From the NCBI RefSeq assembly GCF_001649575.2, contig NC_051434.1, forward strand, positions 14,028,868-14,092,867: 64,000 bases of DNA, given 5' to 3'. The stretch's first letter is position 1; each line of letters opens with the position of its first letter. The position numbers were made by a program, and so were the translations under genes. The notes under the pieces are model-generated. The model was not told the origin of the DNA, made no database searches, and worked only from the letters and a program-made list of their open reading frames with translations. Shown here in pieces: positions 12,791-24,362 of this stretch. Source of the DNA: Kryptolebias marmoratus. Taxonomy: Eukaryota > Chordata > Actinopteri > Cyprinodontiformes > Rivulidae.

Positions 12791-13960
12791 CTTACGCTGT
12801 GTTACACTAGTTTCTTTTTTACGGAGAAGCGACTTCGATTAAAACATGTTTTGTAGCTTTAGCGACATTTTGGCACAACTAGCTTCAAACTGAACACCTA
12901 ACATTAAAAATCACACAAAAAGACACTAAGTTGCCTTAAGAAGTAATCTGATATTGACAGAGATAACATTTTGGCAGATCATTTGCTTTTTAAAAAAAAA
13001 AAAGATTTTATGTTTTTACTGCTTTACAGACCTGTTTTGTGATGGAAACCCTGCTTTTTATTTTTTTTAGATGGTTTAATTCCATCAGCTTGTGATGTGA
13101 ATCCAGATTGTTTGAGATTCTTACTAAAAAAATATTTTTACCATCTTGATTTCATTTGGCCCACATACTATTCAGCTATAACTATATATATATGTGTGTG
13201 TGTGTGTGTGAGAGAGCCGACTTTGTGATTTGTCATGGAGGATGCAAACAACTATTTCCATACATGTTGCAAAGTCGTGCAAGCAAACGGTTGCTGTTGT
13301 TTAACGTTCACAAAGCCGGACGACTCGAAGTCAAGGTTAGCTCGACTTTGGGTCTCGATCAACTTTTTTCAGACAAACGAGGAACCGCTTTCGCATGTCC
13401 ATTCATGACATTTCGAAAAGATTTGCTCGCTGAAAACTCTAAAGCCGAACAGGAAGCTTTTGGTGGCACCAAAACCACTGTGAACACCTGTGACCCAATT
13501 TCTTCTTTAAATCTAGGCTACCCTTCTGATGCCACAGCATGCAGTTCAACACTCACAAAAATAGTAAAACATTTGATAAATGTAAATTCAACCAATATAT
13601 GCAGCCTTTAAGTGTTATACATTGGAGTTACCTTTGTGTTAAAACAAGATTTGGTATAATCAAAGTCCTAAAGTTACATTTTTTTTCCCACAGATCACAG
13701 ATAAGTTCGAGAAATAAGAAGCTGTTATCATTTTAAACACAAGCTAAAATAAAATGTTTGTTTTTTCTGTGATAACACCTAAGATGAACTGAAATAAGTA
13801 AATTTATTACTAAAAATGTCTACATGTAAAATATTATCCCAGCAGACAAATCTTTTAACCTGACAAGACCATCGACTATTAACTTCTCATTAGTGACTAC
13901 GACTGACCGCAGCTGGTAGTTTCTCTGTGCCGGTGTGAAAAGACTAGACAAAAGTTTGAC
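12791..13960. other. Intergenic osbpl3-gsdme, no gene seen
   Basis: AT-rich spacer with a TA/TG/AG microsatellite at 13184-13216. A 151-codon open frame from 13156 starts inside that microsatellite and has no recognisable content; I do not treat it as a gene. Confidence 0.6.
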
Positions 13961-14130
13961 AGCACTCATAGGATTGACCAATCCTCATCTGCCCCCTCGT
14001 CAGTGAAGGGGACCTGGTTAAGATGGCCGACGACTGAGAGGCTGCCGGCCAAGAAAATTAGCTCCTGCTCCAGAACCAAGACCATCAAAGTTCTGCTTTT
14101 GCCTTCGTAAGCAGAGTTTCTGCTGGGCAG

Positions 14131-14205
14131 CCAATGATTACTTTCTGGGAGTTTCGTTCGATTCTGTCCAGATGTTTTGCCAAAGACGCGGGCAAAAAAA
14201 AACAC
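14131..14205 (+). repeat. Fragment of the palindrome-ended dispersed repeat
   Basis: The block gattactttctgggagtttc and the following segment match the interior of the repeat at 14515-15560. This is a partial copy upstream of the three-unit cluster. Confidence 0.55.
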
Positions 14206-14514
14206 TGTCGCCCTTTCCCCTTTGGAGGTGGAGGATAAATTGGTGAAGGGTTACGTTGTGTAATGGTTCCATGCTGGAAAAAGAAAGCTTGGAATAATTT
14301 CCCCTTTTAGGCCCCCAGATTAATCTGATATTCGTTCCCATGCGGAGTGGATAAAAACATCTGACGGCAGCTGGTGAAATCTTTCAGAATGACTCAAAGC
14401 AGCGAAATGCAAACCATTTTTCTTTTTATTTATTTATTTATTTTTTTTACAGAAAGTAAAAAGGGCAAGTCTGCTCATGCCCCGGTAGAAACGCAGACAC
14501 AATTAAAGGTCTAG

Positions 14515-15560
14515 CATTCCTTGAAGAAATGCATATCGCCCACCACCTTTCACGCCAGAGTTTAAATCTAAGATTTATGACCTATTTGGTCAAACCTCGA
14601 AAATAACATCTCATACGCTGTATCACATGATCTGTAAACTCTTAGAGAATGAGTTGTGGATGACTTTCAGCTACTACCACACCACATTTTAGCTCAATAT
14701 CTGTAAAATTCACTGAGTTATAGCCATTTTTGTGTAGGCTAAAGTTGATTAGCTGTGGCAGCCATCTTGAATTGGGTTGACTCCAAAAGTTAATCAATTG
14801 TAGAAGCACCATCAGTGATTACTTTCTGGGAGTTTCATTGAAATCTCTCTCCTGTTTCATGTGATATTTTGCTAACAGACTAATAGGGTTGACTCAAACA
14901 GGAGATTCAAAGGTTTTAAGCAGAGATGTTTCAGAATGTATTGGGATCAGAGTATGTCTTAGGGGCGATGCTGAACTACTACCACACCAAACCTTAGCCC
15001 GGTATCTTTGAAATTGACTGAGTTATATATATTTTTGTGTTTTTCAAAGTCAGTTGGCTGTGACGGCCATCTTGAATTGGGCAGAGTCCAAAAGTTAATC
15101 AGTTGTAGATGTTTATCAAATGATTACATTCTTGAAGTTTCATTAAAATCCATCCAGTGGTTCATGAGATATTTTGCTAACAAACAAACAGGGGTTGACT
15201 CCGACTGGTTATGGCAAAGCTTCAAACGCGGACCTCGCGCGATCCGTGAGCGCTCAGAGCACAAGTTGGGGATCAGCCTCGACTACTACCACGTCAAGTT
15301 TTAGCTCAATATCTGCACGACTGACTGAGTTAGAACCCTTTTTGCGTTTTCTAAGGTTAGTTAGCTGTGGCGGCCATCTGGAGTCGGGTTAACTCCGAAA
15401 GTTAATCAGTTGTAGACGCGCATCCAGCGATTAACTCCTGAGAGTTTCATTGGAATCCGTCCAGTGATTCGTGAGATATTCTGCTAACAGACACGGACAA
15501 AAAAAAAAAAAAAAAACCAACACATTATCGCCCAGCCTTCGCCCATGGGAGGAGCGGGCT
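14515..15560 (+). repeat. Cluster of three diverged, near-tandem copies (about 300 bp each) of a dispersed repeat
   Basis: Three successive units share the same ordered blocks: ctactaccac, tagctcaatatctg, tgactgagtta, a GGCCATCTTGAAT-like block, aaaagttaatcagttgtag, a gtttcattgaaatcc-like block and gagatattttgctaaca. Unit boundaries are near 14515, 14890 and 15190. The left end has a near-palindrome (gcattccttgaagaaatgc) and the right end a GC-rich hairpin-like tail. Other copies are at 26050-26190 (+) and 35480-35890 (reverse). The third copy ends within about 100 bp of the likely gsdme first exon. Confidence 0.8.
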
Positions 15561-15599
15561 GTCAGTGAGGAGGTGGATCAGCCCTAAACTGCTCGCTCG

Positions 15600-15765
15600 C
15601 AGCTCCTTCTGGACCAGACATGCGATCGGCCTGTCCTGGATAACAAACCTCGTGTCCCACTGTTTTTGGTCCAGTTCCGAAATTTACCAGGAGGCGTCTT
15701 CATCACGCGCACAAGCTCTGCTCGATTAAACCAGACTTTGACTTGTAGACTACAAACTCTTTAAG
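15600..15765 (+). promoter_or_regulatory. gsdme: Probable promoter and non-coding first exon of gsdme
   Basis: A locally GC/CpG-richer block ends in a strong splice donor, AAG|gtaagc, at 15765/15766. A matching acceptor (tcttttcag) at 17897 sits 32 bp before the gsdme ATG. The transcription start cannot be fixed from sequence; the left limit is nominal. Confidence 0.5.
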
Positions 15766-15841
15766 GTAAGCAACTTTGTTCCGACCGACGCTACACGGAG
15801 GTCTTCGGGTATTCTCGGCAAAGTTCGTCAAGTCTGATCGG

Positions 15842-16479
15842 GCAGCTGACAGAGAAAACCAGTCATATTGCAAAAAATGGAAAGTGACATCTCATGGATT
15901 TTAATGAAACTGGGTGTGTGAATAGTACTTGGCTAGTGAAAATCTTCCCCAAAATAATTTGGCATAATATTAAGTGGTTGCCATGGTATCTAGCTGTGTG
16001 TTTTAGGGCCAAATGCGCCTCAAATTCAGCAAATTAATAAGACCAAAAATGGCACTTTTCAATGCATAGAAAAAATACTATATATACTTTTAAAATATTT
16101 TTTAAACACTGTTTTGTGAAGAAACATATCTCTTCTTTGTGTTTTTAAACATTCTGTGCCTTTGGAACAGATATTTTATGAAATACAAATTTTTAAAACA
16201 AGGTTCTATGTCAAGCTCTCAAATTAGTTAAAAAACACTAAAAATTAAATTGTCGGCGTTCGGACCTAATCGGTGACTTCATATTCAATAGATATGAAGA
16301 AAAATAGTGTTTTTTCTTATACGTGTAAAAAAAAATGACCTTTTTGAAAATGCCCCAATAAAGGGGCGGAAGAGCAACCATAGAAAACCACTTTCAATTA
16401 TCGTAAATATATTTAGTAATTTATACTGAAATGATTGCTCCATATACTGATTTTCTGCCTGATTTTCTCTGTCGGCTGC
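15842..16479. mobile_element. MITE-like element with 21-bp inverted repeats in gsdme intron 1
   Basis: Left terminus 15842-15862 and right terminus 16459-16479 are inverted repeats matching at 19 of 21 positions. The interior is about 600 bp of AT-rich sequence with no open frame of note. TTAA abuts the right side (16482-16485) but not the left, so piggyBac-type insertion is only a possibility. Confidence 0.6.
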
Positions 16480-16837
16480 TCTTAAACAAGAACCTCTTCT
16501 TCTTCTTTGGTTTAATTAGATAATCCGAGTCATCGGTGTGCTGGGCAACACGCGCCTGTAACGCACGTGCATCAGTGTAAACATACTGTAGACAGGTGGG
16601 ATGTAGCAGGGGCGGAACTGGTGACTTTTTAAGCTCAAAATGCCAAAAAAAAAAAGTTGTTTCTTAGCACCTTAAAGTAACAGACCCTCGCCGAAAAGGT
16701 AGATTTATTTGAGAAAGGGTAATTTTAAATAATAAAGAAATAAATTTTAAATGAATGTAAGGCCTTGATTTTTTACAGGTTTAATTTGATTAAAATACAT
16801 AAAATCACTTTAAAATATTACATTTTAGCAAACATTA

Positions 16838-16853
16838 CCCCCCCCCCCCCCCA
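16838..16853. repeat. Poly(C) tract
   Basis: Homopolymer of about 15 C in gsdme intron 1. The rest of 16480-17890 is AT-rich intron in which I see no gene. Confidence 0.8.
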
Positions 16854-17929
16854 ACAAACATAATAGTAAATGGAACTGAAAGAAAATGACCAGTTCTCAA
16901 CTAAGAGGAGGATTTCTAAAAACAAATGTAACCTACGTCATTATACTTTTAATGGTGAAATTGTGGAAACCACAGCTGCTGGCATTTTACTGTGACTTCT
17001 CGAGAAAACCTTTAACAGAGCGGGACTCAGATGATAGTTGGGCAACAATTTACACGTTACGTAAATAGCTACAAAAAAACAAAACAAAAAAACAGCGATT
17101 GTCAAAAAGATGCATAATTGAATTAAGTTACAATCCAAACGGAAACCATACTGGAAACTTTAAAAACAGAGAATAAAGAATGAGCTTGAGAACATTCTAA
17201 TGTATTAAAAAGTGTTGCAAAGTGATTCACTTCTTATTGTTTCTCTTTTTTTTTCTTGGTTCCAATCACATTAAACAAAAGTAACATTAATGATTAATAA
17301 ATCAGATATTTGAGCCTTGGGATCCGGAGTTTGCGGTTAAGGAAATGTGTGCAGTGACATCACCACAGCTCCTGAATAATTGATCCCAGATGCACAGGAC
17401 AGGACTGTTGTTGCTTTGCTGTTTTCGCTCACGGACGTGGTCTCGGACTTGGATCATCTTTTTCCATCTCTTTTCTTTGTGCTCCTGCCAAACGCTAGGA
17501 TCTGCTGTTTACCTCAAGCATTCCTCCGGCCTCCTGTGCTGCTTTCTGCTCCTTTCCGAACCCTTTTCCCCCACCCTCACAACCTTTTATTTTATTATTT
17601 TTACTTTAAATATTTAAGTTAAGAAATATGAGCCTACCGAAATAGTTGAGCAGGGGATGAGTGTGCATTTGTGGTGGCACTAATAACATGCAGGGGACTT
17701 CCTGTGCTGTTGAGTCACTCTGCTATTTGGAGGCTTGTATAAACTGTGGGGTCATATTCCAAACACCCACAAGTTTCTGGAATGTAGCTGCCGTACAAGA
17801 AACAAATCAAAAGAGAAAACAACGTTGAAATTACCCTTTATTTTAAGCATTTAAATGAAAAACATGAAGAAAGTAAAAACAAAATGTCTCTTTTCAGCTT
17901 TCTTCCCGCCCCCTTCTCCTGCTGAGGTC

Positions 17930-20900
17930 ATGTTTTCCAAGGCGACCGCCAACTTTGTCCGTCAGATCGACCCCGAAGGAAGCCTCATCCACGTGTCCCG
18001 GGTGAACAACTCGCGCAAGCTCCTCCCCATGGCGATCGTTGTCAAGCGCAACCGCTTCTGGGCCTGGCAGAGACCCAAGTACCAGCCGACCGATTTCACC
18101 CTCAGCGACCTGCTGCAGGGAGACGAGGCCCTCACACCTGGTGCGTCGGTGTGCATGGGGCCAACAAATGTTTTTTTTTTTTTTTTTTTATCCCAGTCAC
18201 TGTGTTTTAATCAGCTCCGACCTGGAGTAACCGTACGCTTTCCTTAGGGGTGTCTGAGGCGGACTTCTTGACCTATCAGGGAACATACGGAGACGAGTAC
18301 ACCGGAAAACTGGAAACGGAGGCCGGTCCCGTCAGTGTCTCGGCGGAGGGACTAGGCAAGTCTAAGCTCCAGTCGTGTTTTGGCAAACTGAAGAAAGAGG
18401 AACTGGATGTGAAGAAGTTGTTGAAAGATTCCAACAACAGGTGAGACTTTGGCATTGGAGTCAACAGAAGACTTCAGAGTGCTAAGAACACAATAAACGC
18501 CTAAAGCCAGTATCTCACTGGGCAAGGGAGTCTCCAAAATGACCTGAAACATTTGCGAAGGTTCTCAGGTTCAATGCGTGAGTTGCAGTGGCTGGTAGTG
18601 TTGTCCCTTACATGTTCCATTTAGTTCCAAACTTAGCAACTTGTTGGCTATACTTCCAACAAGTTGTTTTCCAGAAAGGCCACAAATCTAATGACCTTTC
18701 TGGGGTTACTGGAGGCATTTGGAGTCTGATATGGGAGCGTTTATTGCTCTTACTCTTCTCAAAGAGCAGCCGGTGCTGCCTCGGGCCCTTCCCCTGTCCC
18801 AAAGCCCTCACAGGTGGTCCAGTCCTCACGCTGCATCCCTCCGAGCTCTGCAGTCAGAGCTGGAGGAGCTCACCCCTCCGCCTGGCTTACAGTCAGAATT
18901 GGTTTACAGATTTGTACGCCTCGTAAACAATGAGCGACAAAACCCAAACCAGACTTAAGAAAACTAAGCTAGTATATATATATATATATAAGGCCAGGTG
19001 TCTCTTTTCTGACATTTTTGCTGCTCCCAAGCAGAGATAAAGGAGAATGATTTGAATTGTGGTGCTAAAAAACAAACAAGAATCTACAGACAAAAGCTCA
19101 TCTGTACTTAAAAACATTTTAATAATCACGTTTTCGCTCTCCCACGATGTTATTCCTCTTTCCTACAGCGTCCATTACAATCGCATGCACATGGCCCGTT
19201 ATGCAAATTACGTGGTGACATCCTTGAGCGACTTTTAGGACAACAGATACATTTCTTACTGAGGAATTGGCAACAAAATAATGTGCCTGACCTGGAATAC
19301 AGCCGTGAGCACAAAAGCAGGCTTTTACTTTCAAAACCGGGTCACCCCAAAACACAGCCACGCAACCCGCTGGTCGCAAACACTCAGAGTTCAGTGACGC
19401 TGCAAGTGAAACTTTGTGCGTTTCCTCACAAGCCCAGTGAGACACGGCTTTAAGATCCCATTTTTTTTTTGCAAAGAATTGTTTTGCACTGGATGCGTCC
19501 CATGCAGCGCGGTGTCCCTCTGCATCAGGTTAATGGACATGCAGCACGTTCTGGTGCAGCAGATAGAGAAGCGGGCCGAGGTGCTGACTGTGCTGAAAGA
19601 AAGGATCCTCACCACGACTTCCTGCTCCGTCACCCAAACACAGAAGCAGCAGTGCACCCTGCAGGGCGTGCTCAAGCTGTTGGGACTGCTGGGGAGCTCT
19701 GTGAAGGTTACTCTGCTCTAATGGAAACCTAAAAAACTTCATATATGTTCTAAATGTCAAAACTCAAAAGCGATAATTTAGGTCCTTTTGGAGTGGAGTT
19801 CAAGCTTATCAGCACTTAATATCTCACATGATGTATGTAGCTCTTTGACTGGCTTCACTTTGGAGAAATAGAGTAATTCTGAATGGCTAATGATGAGCTG
19901 ATGACAAGTCGAAAATGTAAAAAGCCAAAGAGGCTCATCTAAAAACTATTTAATAAACCTTTACAGTGCTGCAATTGTTTTGTTCCTTGATTTGTATAGA
20001 ATTTTATGGTTATTTGCAAGTGCAATTAGTATTAGCAGCAGCTAGCTGTAGCACTTCCAGTGCAGCCCGGGGCACTTCTGGCAGACTATGGGCTCTTTTA
20101 GATTGGACGTGTTGAAGTGGCAGTAATCCACTTTTGGTTTTGAACCAATCAGTATTAAACGCTGTTCCTCCAAACTGACGCTGTTCAAAAAGATGTATCT
20201 AAAACTGATAAGATATTAATTTGCTCATAACCTTTATGCAGAACACCACATGAAAAGGGCCTAGATCTTCCTTTAGAGCTCTTAGGATTGAACCAGTGTG
20301 TGTGTGTGTGTGTGTGCCTGTGTGTGTTCAGGTGTATGGGAAGGAGGCCAACACCATTGAGCTGGACAGCGACGTTTCTTTGGAGATTCCCCCCGGCACT
20401 GTTATTGCTTACAGCGTTCTTGAGCTGGAGATAAAAAAAAACGGACACTATGGTAAGGGTTTGAGTGTGTGTGTCTGTGTGTGTGTGTGTGTGGGAGTAA
20501 GAAACAAAAAGACTAAACTAAGAAAGTGAAACTTGTGTCATCACTTTGTTCTCACTGACTGTCTACAACCGAAGCCCAGAAATCCTGGCAGCGTTGCAAC
20601 ATTTTTATCGTGGTTAGTTGGGAGTTTCCCTGCCTCTCTGCTCACATGTGTCTTTTGTGAGTAAGTCTGTTGTTGTGACGGATATCATTATTTAGTTGTT
20701 TATTCTTTTAACTTGTTTTTTTGTAATATTGCAATAAAATAACAGCATAGATCCCAGCTTTGGTAACATGTTTTACTTTACTTTACTTTTATGTATATGT
20801 AAAACATATACTTCATATTTTGGACAGACAGTATCTAGAAAATTGCACTCATGACCTGCTGCTAATCTGCCCACTTTTTGTGGGTTTTAAGCAGCTGTAT

Positions 20901-23900
20901 AATTTAGCACACATATACTATAACTGCTGACTTTAAAAAAAATGGTTGGTCGCTTTGAATTAATCATACAAAAGTATTGAAGTAATGGTATTTTCTAGTA
21001 GTAGTAGTAGTAGTAAAGAAATACTTCATATTTTTTTCAATCTTTCCTCAGGCTGGTGTCAGCCACGTGTGGTGTTTGTTCCTCTCTGTCTTTATCTACG
21101 ACGGTGTGTGCACTTTCAGGTATTTGCCTGCAGCCTGGCACAATCGGAGGCTTTGAGAACGACTCGGTCTCGTGGTGTGCAGCTTACGAGGAGCCGTTGA
21201 CTACAGTGGACGGCATGATTGACAGGGACATGGAACAAGAAGAGGTGCTTTGGAGGGCTCATCAGAATGGTTTGTGTGTGTTTGCTCCTGAACTTGTGTC
21301 TTTTTCTTCTTCTTCTTCTTCTTCTTCTTCTTCTTGATAATGGAAATTAAGTGATGGTTAAGAGATTATCACAAGGAAATGAAACATAATACTGCAGTGT
21401 TGGCGGAGAAGCTTCCCATTCTTTCGAAACATAAATTTCATTGTGGATTTTTCTGGGTTTTTTTTAAAAATAGGTTTCTACAGAAGCTACTTATGTTGGG
21501 TCATTTTGAAACAATATATAGAAATGTGTTCATCTGCTTCGGATAGATTCACTTCTTCTTTTGTCTCCCAGTTGTCCATTTTTTTTTAAAAATTAAGTGT
21601 GCACTGCACAATGTGCTTTTATTGTCAGAAAACAGGTGAAAAAGCAGCCAAAGTCTAAAAATGTATTTTTGAAAAACCTTCAAAAAACTTAATGCACTGT
21701 TGCATCCATCCATCCATCCATCCATCCATCCATCCATCCATCCATCTATCCATTCATCCAGCAGCCAGCCAGCCAGCCAATTTCCAGCAGTCACTGTGTG
21801 AGAGACGGGGGACACCCTGGACATGTCGCAAGTCCATCACAGGGACACATGGAGACAAACAAGACAAACAACCATTCATGCTCTCACTCACACCTCAGAA
21901 CAATTTAAAGTTGCTAATTAACCGAACATGTTTTCAGTCTGTGGGAGGAAACCGGCCTCTTCAACAGAATATAAGAAACTCAGGCGTCTTGGTGGCAAAG
22001 TGTGAAAACATTAGAGGTGCACAGAGTTGTAACTAGGCTCAGCTAAGACAAAAACTGTTGGAACATGGTGACCCAAAGGTGCAATAAATTGTTTGGCTTT
22101 TAACCGACTCGGGTATCTTACAGGATCGCAGCCCATGGACCTTGCTCCTCTGGGAAACCTTCCCCAGTCGGTTCGATTCGCTCTGACCAAGAAGCTCCAA
22201 GAGACTCTGAGGGACAGAGCCGCTCTGTCATGTCTGCAGGGTTTGGTGAGCTGAGCTACAAACCGACACGTCAGACATTTGTGTCGGCCTCAACCTGTGA
22301 AAAAAACAGCAGCTTTGGACTTTTCATTGATTTCTAAAGACCACATAAGAAACAATTGTGCAACATTTTATGTCTTTCAAAACTCAGTGCACTGAAGCAA
22401 AAATCTTCAAGTTCTGTCTTTAAATTCCTCTTCCCCCTTTTTTTTTACATCTTTAAACTTTCTGTTTTCCAGCTGGAGGAGTTATGCAATAGTGAAAGAG
22501 TCCAGACGGACGTCACTGACGAGCCGCAAGAGATTCCTCAAAATTCTGTCATTCTGGAGACAGATTGTGTCACCGAATGCAGTCAGACACATCTGAATTC
22601 AGCTTACCTGCTGATCAGTGCCATGGAAGGTGAGAAAAACTCCAAACACACACACAAAGCTGCAACCAGTTTCATGATTCTGAGTGACAAACTTAATACT
22701 GTTTTTTTTCCCTTCCAATCTCCTTGCTTGTCTTTTTTTTTTTGTAGAATTGCCTGATGAAACTTTGAGCCTGTTGAGCGAGAGTGGACCGGATTTCCTG
22801 ACGTCTTTTAACAAGCTGGTTAGTTAACTTGTTGAAATCGTCCTAAGCATTCACTTCAAGTTGTTGCACATGGGTGTTTTGGGGGTGCCGACGTTACTCC
22901 TAATATTTTTAGAAAAAAGATATTTCTGCTGTGTTTGCAAACTGTTTTTTGGTGAGAAAAATATGACAGTTTTTGGGTGAATCTGTGTGAATTTGAATTA
23001 CAAAGCTTATGAGAAACAATTAAAAAACAGCCTGTTTTGTCCTTGCCTTATATTTACTTTGTGCCCTCAAAACCCACAACAATGGAGCCATTTTGTACCA
23101 GCTTTTCTGAGTCTCTCTCATTTTATCTTGATCCTGTCACTGTTCAACTTTGATTGTATGCTGAAATGGTCATTTTCTGACAGGAAATTCTAAATAGTTT
23201 CCACGAAAAAAAAACAAGCTACAGTACATGGATTGACACGAATGCCCAAAGTAGTATTTGCAGTGTCGTAGCATACTGTATCTCTGGTTTATTTCTACCT
23301 TTTTGGTGTCTCCAAATGACTATTTGAATGTGGCAACCTGGTTCCTGCATTTTTCTTTAAGAAAAACTTCTCATTTTAGAACTTATCTGGCTGTTAGTTT
23401 TGCAATTTAGTTAAAAATGTGTCCCTTTTTTTTGCTCCCGTTGATAAAAATGTATGCTATTTACCTAAAACTTGTCTAAAACCTTTATTTAAGTAAATAC
23501 TAGTCTCCACCATGGATCAATGTGCTGATGGCTTTTGGGTATCTATGTTAATCACTACCGGTTGGGGTCAGAAACTAGCTTGTAATAGTAACAAAGAATA
23601 AACATGAGAGCAAATATTTTTTTGTTTTTGTCAAGGAGATTAGCAGCCAAGCTGGACTTTGGGCTCCCATTCTTCAGTTGTCTTAGCCAAGCTAAGAATG
23701 CTCTTCCTATGTTTTGATACACAGTTAATATGGACGTTTTTGTTGGAATTGTGTGGGCAAAGATTTTTTTTTTGTACATATAAATAGAAAAAATGTATAT
23801 CTGTTTCAAATATGTCCAGAGTTGTGTAGCTGGTACCTTGATGGTATCAAAAACATTATTTCAGAGCATTATAAATACAGCCCAATGCATCAGATTCAGT

Positions 23901-24362
23901 GTAAGTAACGACCGTTTGATTGACTGTTTTTGAGATGATTCTTTTTTCTGCTCACTTTTATAAAAAATAAAGCCAGCAGTCCATTAGTTTACAGTAAAAT
24001 GTGTAACCTGCTTCAGTCCAGAGGTAAAAAATTCCACCATTTACTGCTCATCATTTACCATATTCACCTTCCTAAACTCTGAATCCCTGCAATCTTTGAA
24101 CTGATGGCATCTGTTTATTCCCCAACAGATCGTCTGGTTACAGGAGAGCAGCGAGCCTCTATCCGTCCAGTCTGTCCCCATCGCTCTGCAGGACAACCAG
24201 TTCCTCCAGCAGGCGGAGCAGCTGCTCAGCTCCATCAACGTGACGCTCAGGAGAGACTCGCACCGGCTCTGGATGGAGATGGGGGACAAGGATAACGTCC
24301 TCCTGCTGGTCCTCGGTCTCAGTGTGCGTGGGCTGTCCCTGCTCTGCGCTGGGCTGCATTAA
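17930..24362 (+). CDS. gsdme: Gasdermin E (DFNA5), 9 coding exons, complete
   Basis: Gasdermin family executioner of lytic cell death: the N-terminal domain forms plasma-membrane pores once cleaved from the C-terminal autoinhibitory domain (family knowledge). Exons: 17930-18140, 18248-18440, 19529-19706, 20332-20452, 21120-21269, 22124-22245, 22473-22629, 22748-22818, 24129-24362. The sum is 1437 nt, giving 478 aa in one frame (human about 496). Diagnostic pieces are the start [14 protein letters not shown], then [11 protein letters not shown] near residue 50 and GGFEND near 244-249. The pore domain covers about residues 1-265; the rest is the helical C-terminal domain. The interdomain linker in exon 5 lacks the human DMPD-type site; Asp265 (TTVD) and Asp269 are the nearest candidates. 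Donors of exons 3, 5 and 8 begin GTT and look weak. The gene follows osbpl3 in the same orientation, as expected from 7p15 synteny. I cannot assign it to the teleost a or b copy. Confidence 0.95.
20296..20327. repeat. (GT)n microsatellite at the gsdme exon 4 acceptor
   Basis: A TG-dinucleotide run forms most of the sequence just before the AG at 20330-20331, in place of a normal polypyrimidine tract. A second (GT)n run is at 20466-20493, just after exon 4, so this 121-bp exon is bracketed by GT repeats. Confidence 0.9.
20996..21015. repeat. (TAG)n microsatellite
   Basis: Short trinucleotide run in gsdme intron 4. Confidence 0.9.
21303..21336. repeat. (TTC)n microsatellite
   Basis: About 11 TTC units in gsdme intron 5, 34 bp after the exon 5 donor. 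Confidence 0.95.
21703..21965 (-). repeat. GGAT-tailed teleost interspersed repeat (minus orientation)
   Basis: The (CATC)n array at 21703-21760 is joined to a body containing gtcgcaagtccatcacaggg, ctctcactcacac and gtgggaggaaaccgg. Reverse-complemented, this matches the repeat at 31735-31997 in block order. I recognise the pattern as a very common fish repeat ending in (GGAT)n; its exact family cannot be named here. Confidence 0.8.
22819..24128 (+). other. gsdme: Last gsdme intron, no feature seen
   Basis: AT-rich intron of 1.3 kb without recognisable exon, RNA or repeat. Confidence 0.6.

Noticed and set aside
13156..13611. 151-codon open frame downstream of osbpl3
   Set aside because: It begins inside a microsatellite, lacks any motif and follows the osbpl3 polyA signal.
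15620..15650. Possible p53 half-site (agacatgcga) in the gsdme 5' region
   Set aside because: Only one imperfect half-site; the motif needs two close halves.
17855..17929. In-frame upstream ATGs for gsdme
   Set aside because: An acceptor (tcttttcag) ends at 17897, so the upstream ATGs are intronic. The family starts at the MF-K-AT block, which is the ATG at 17930.
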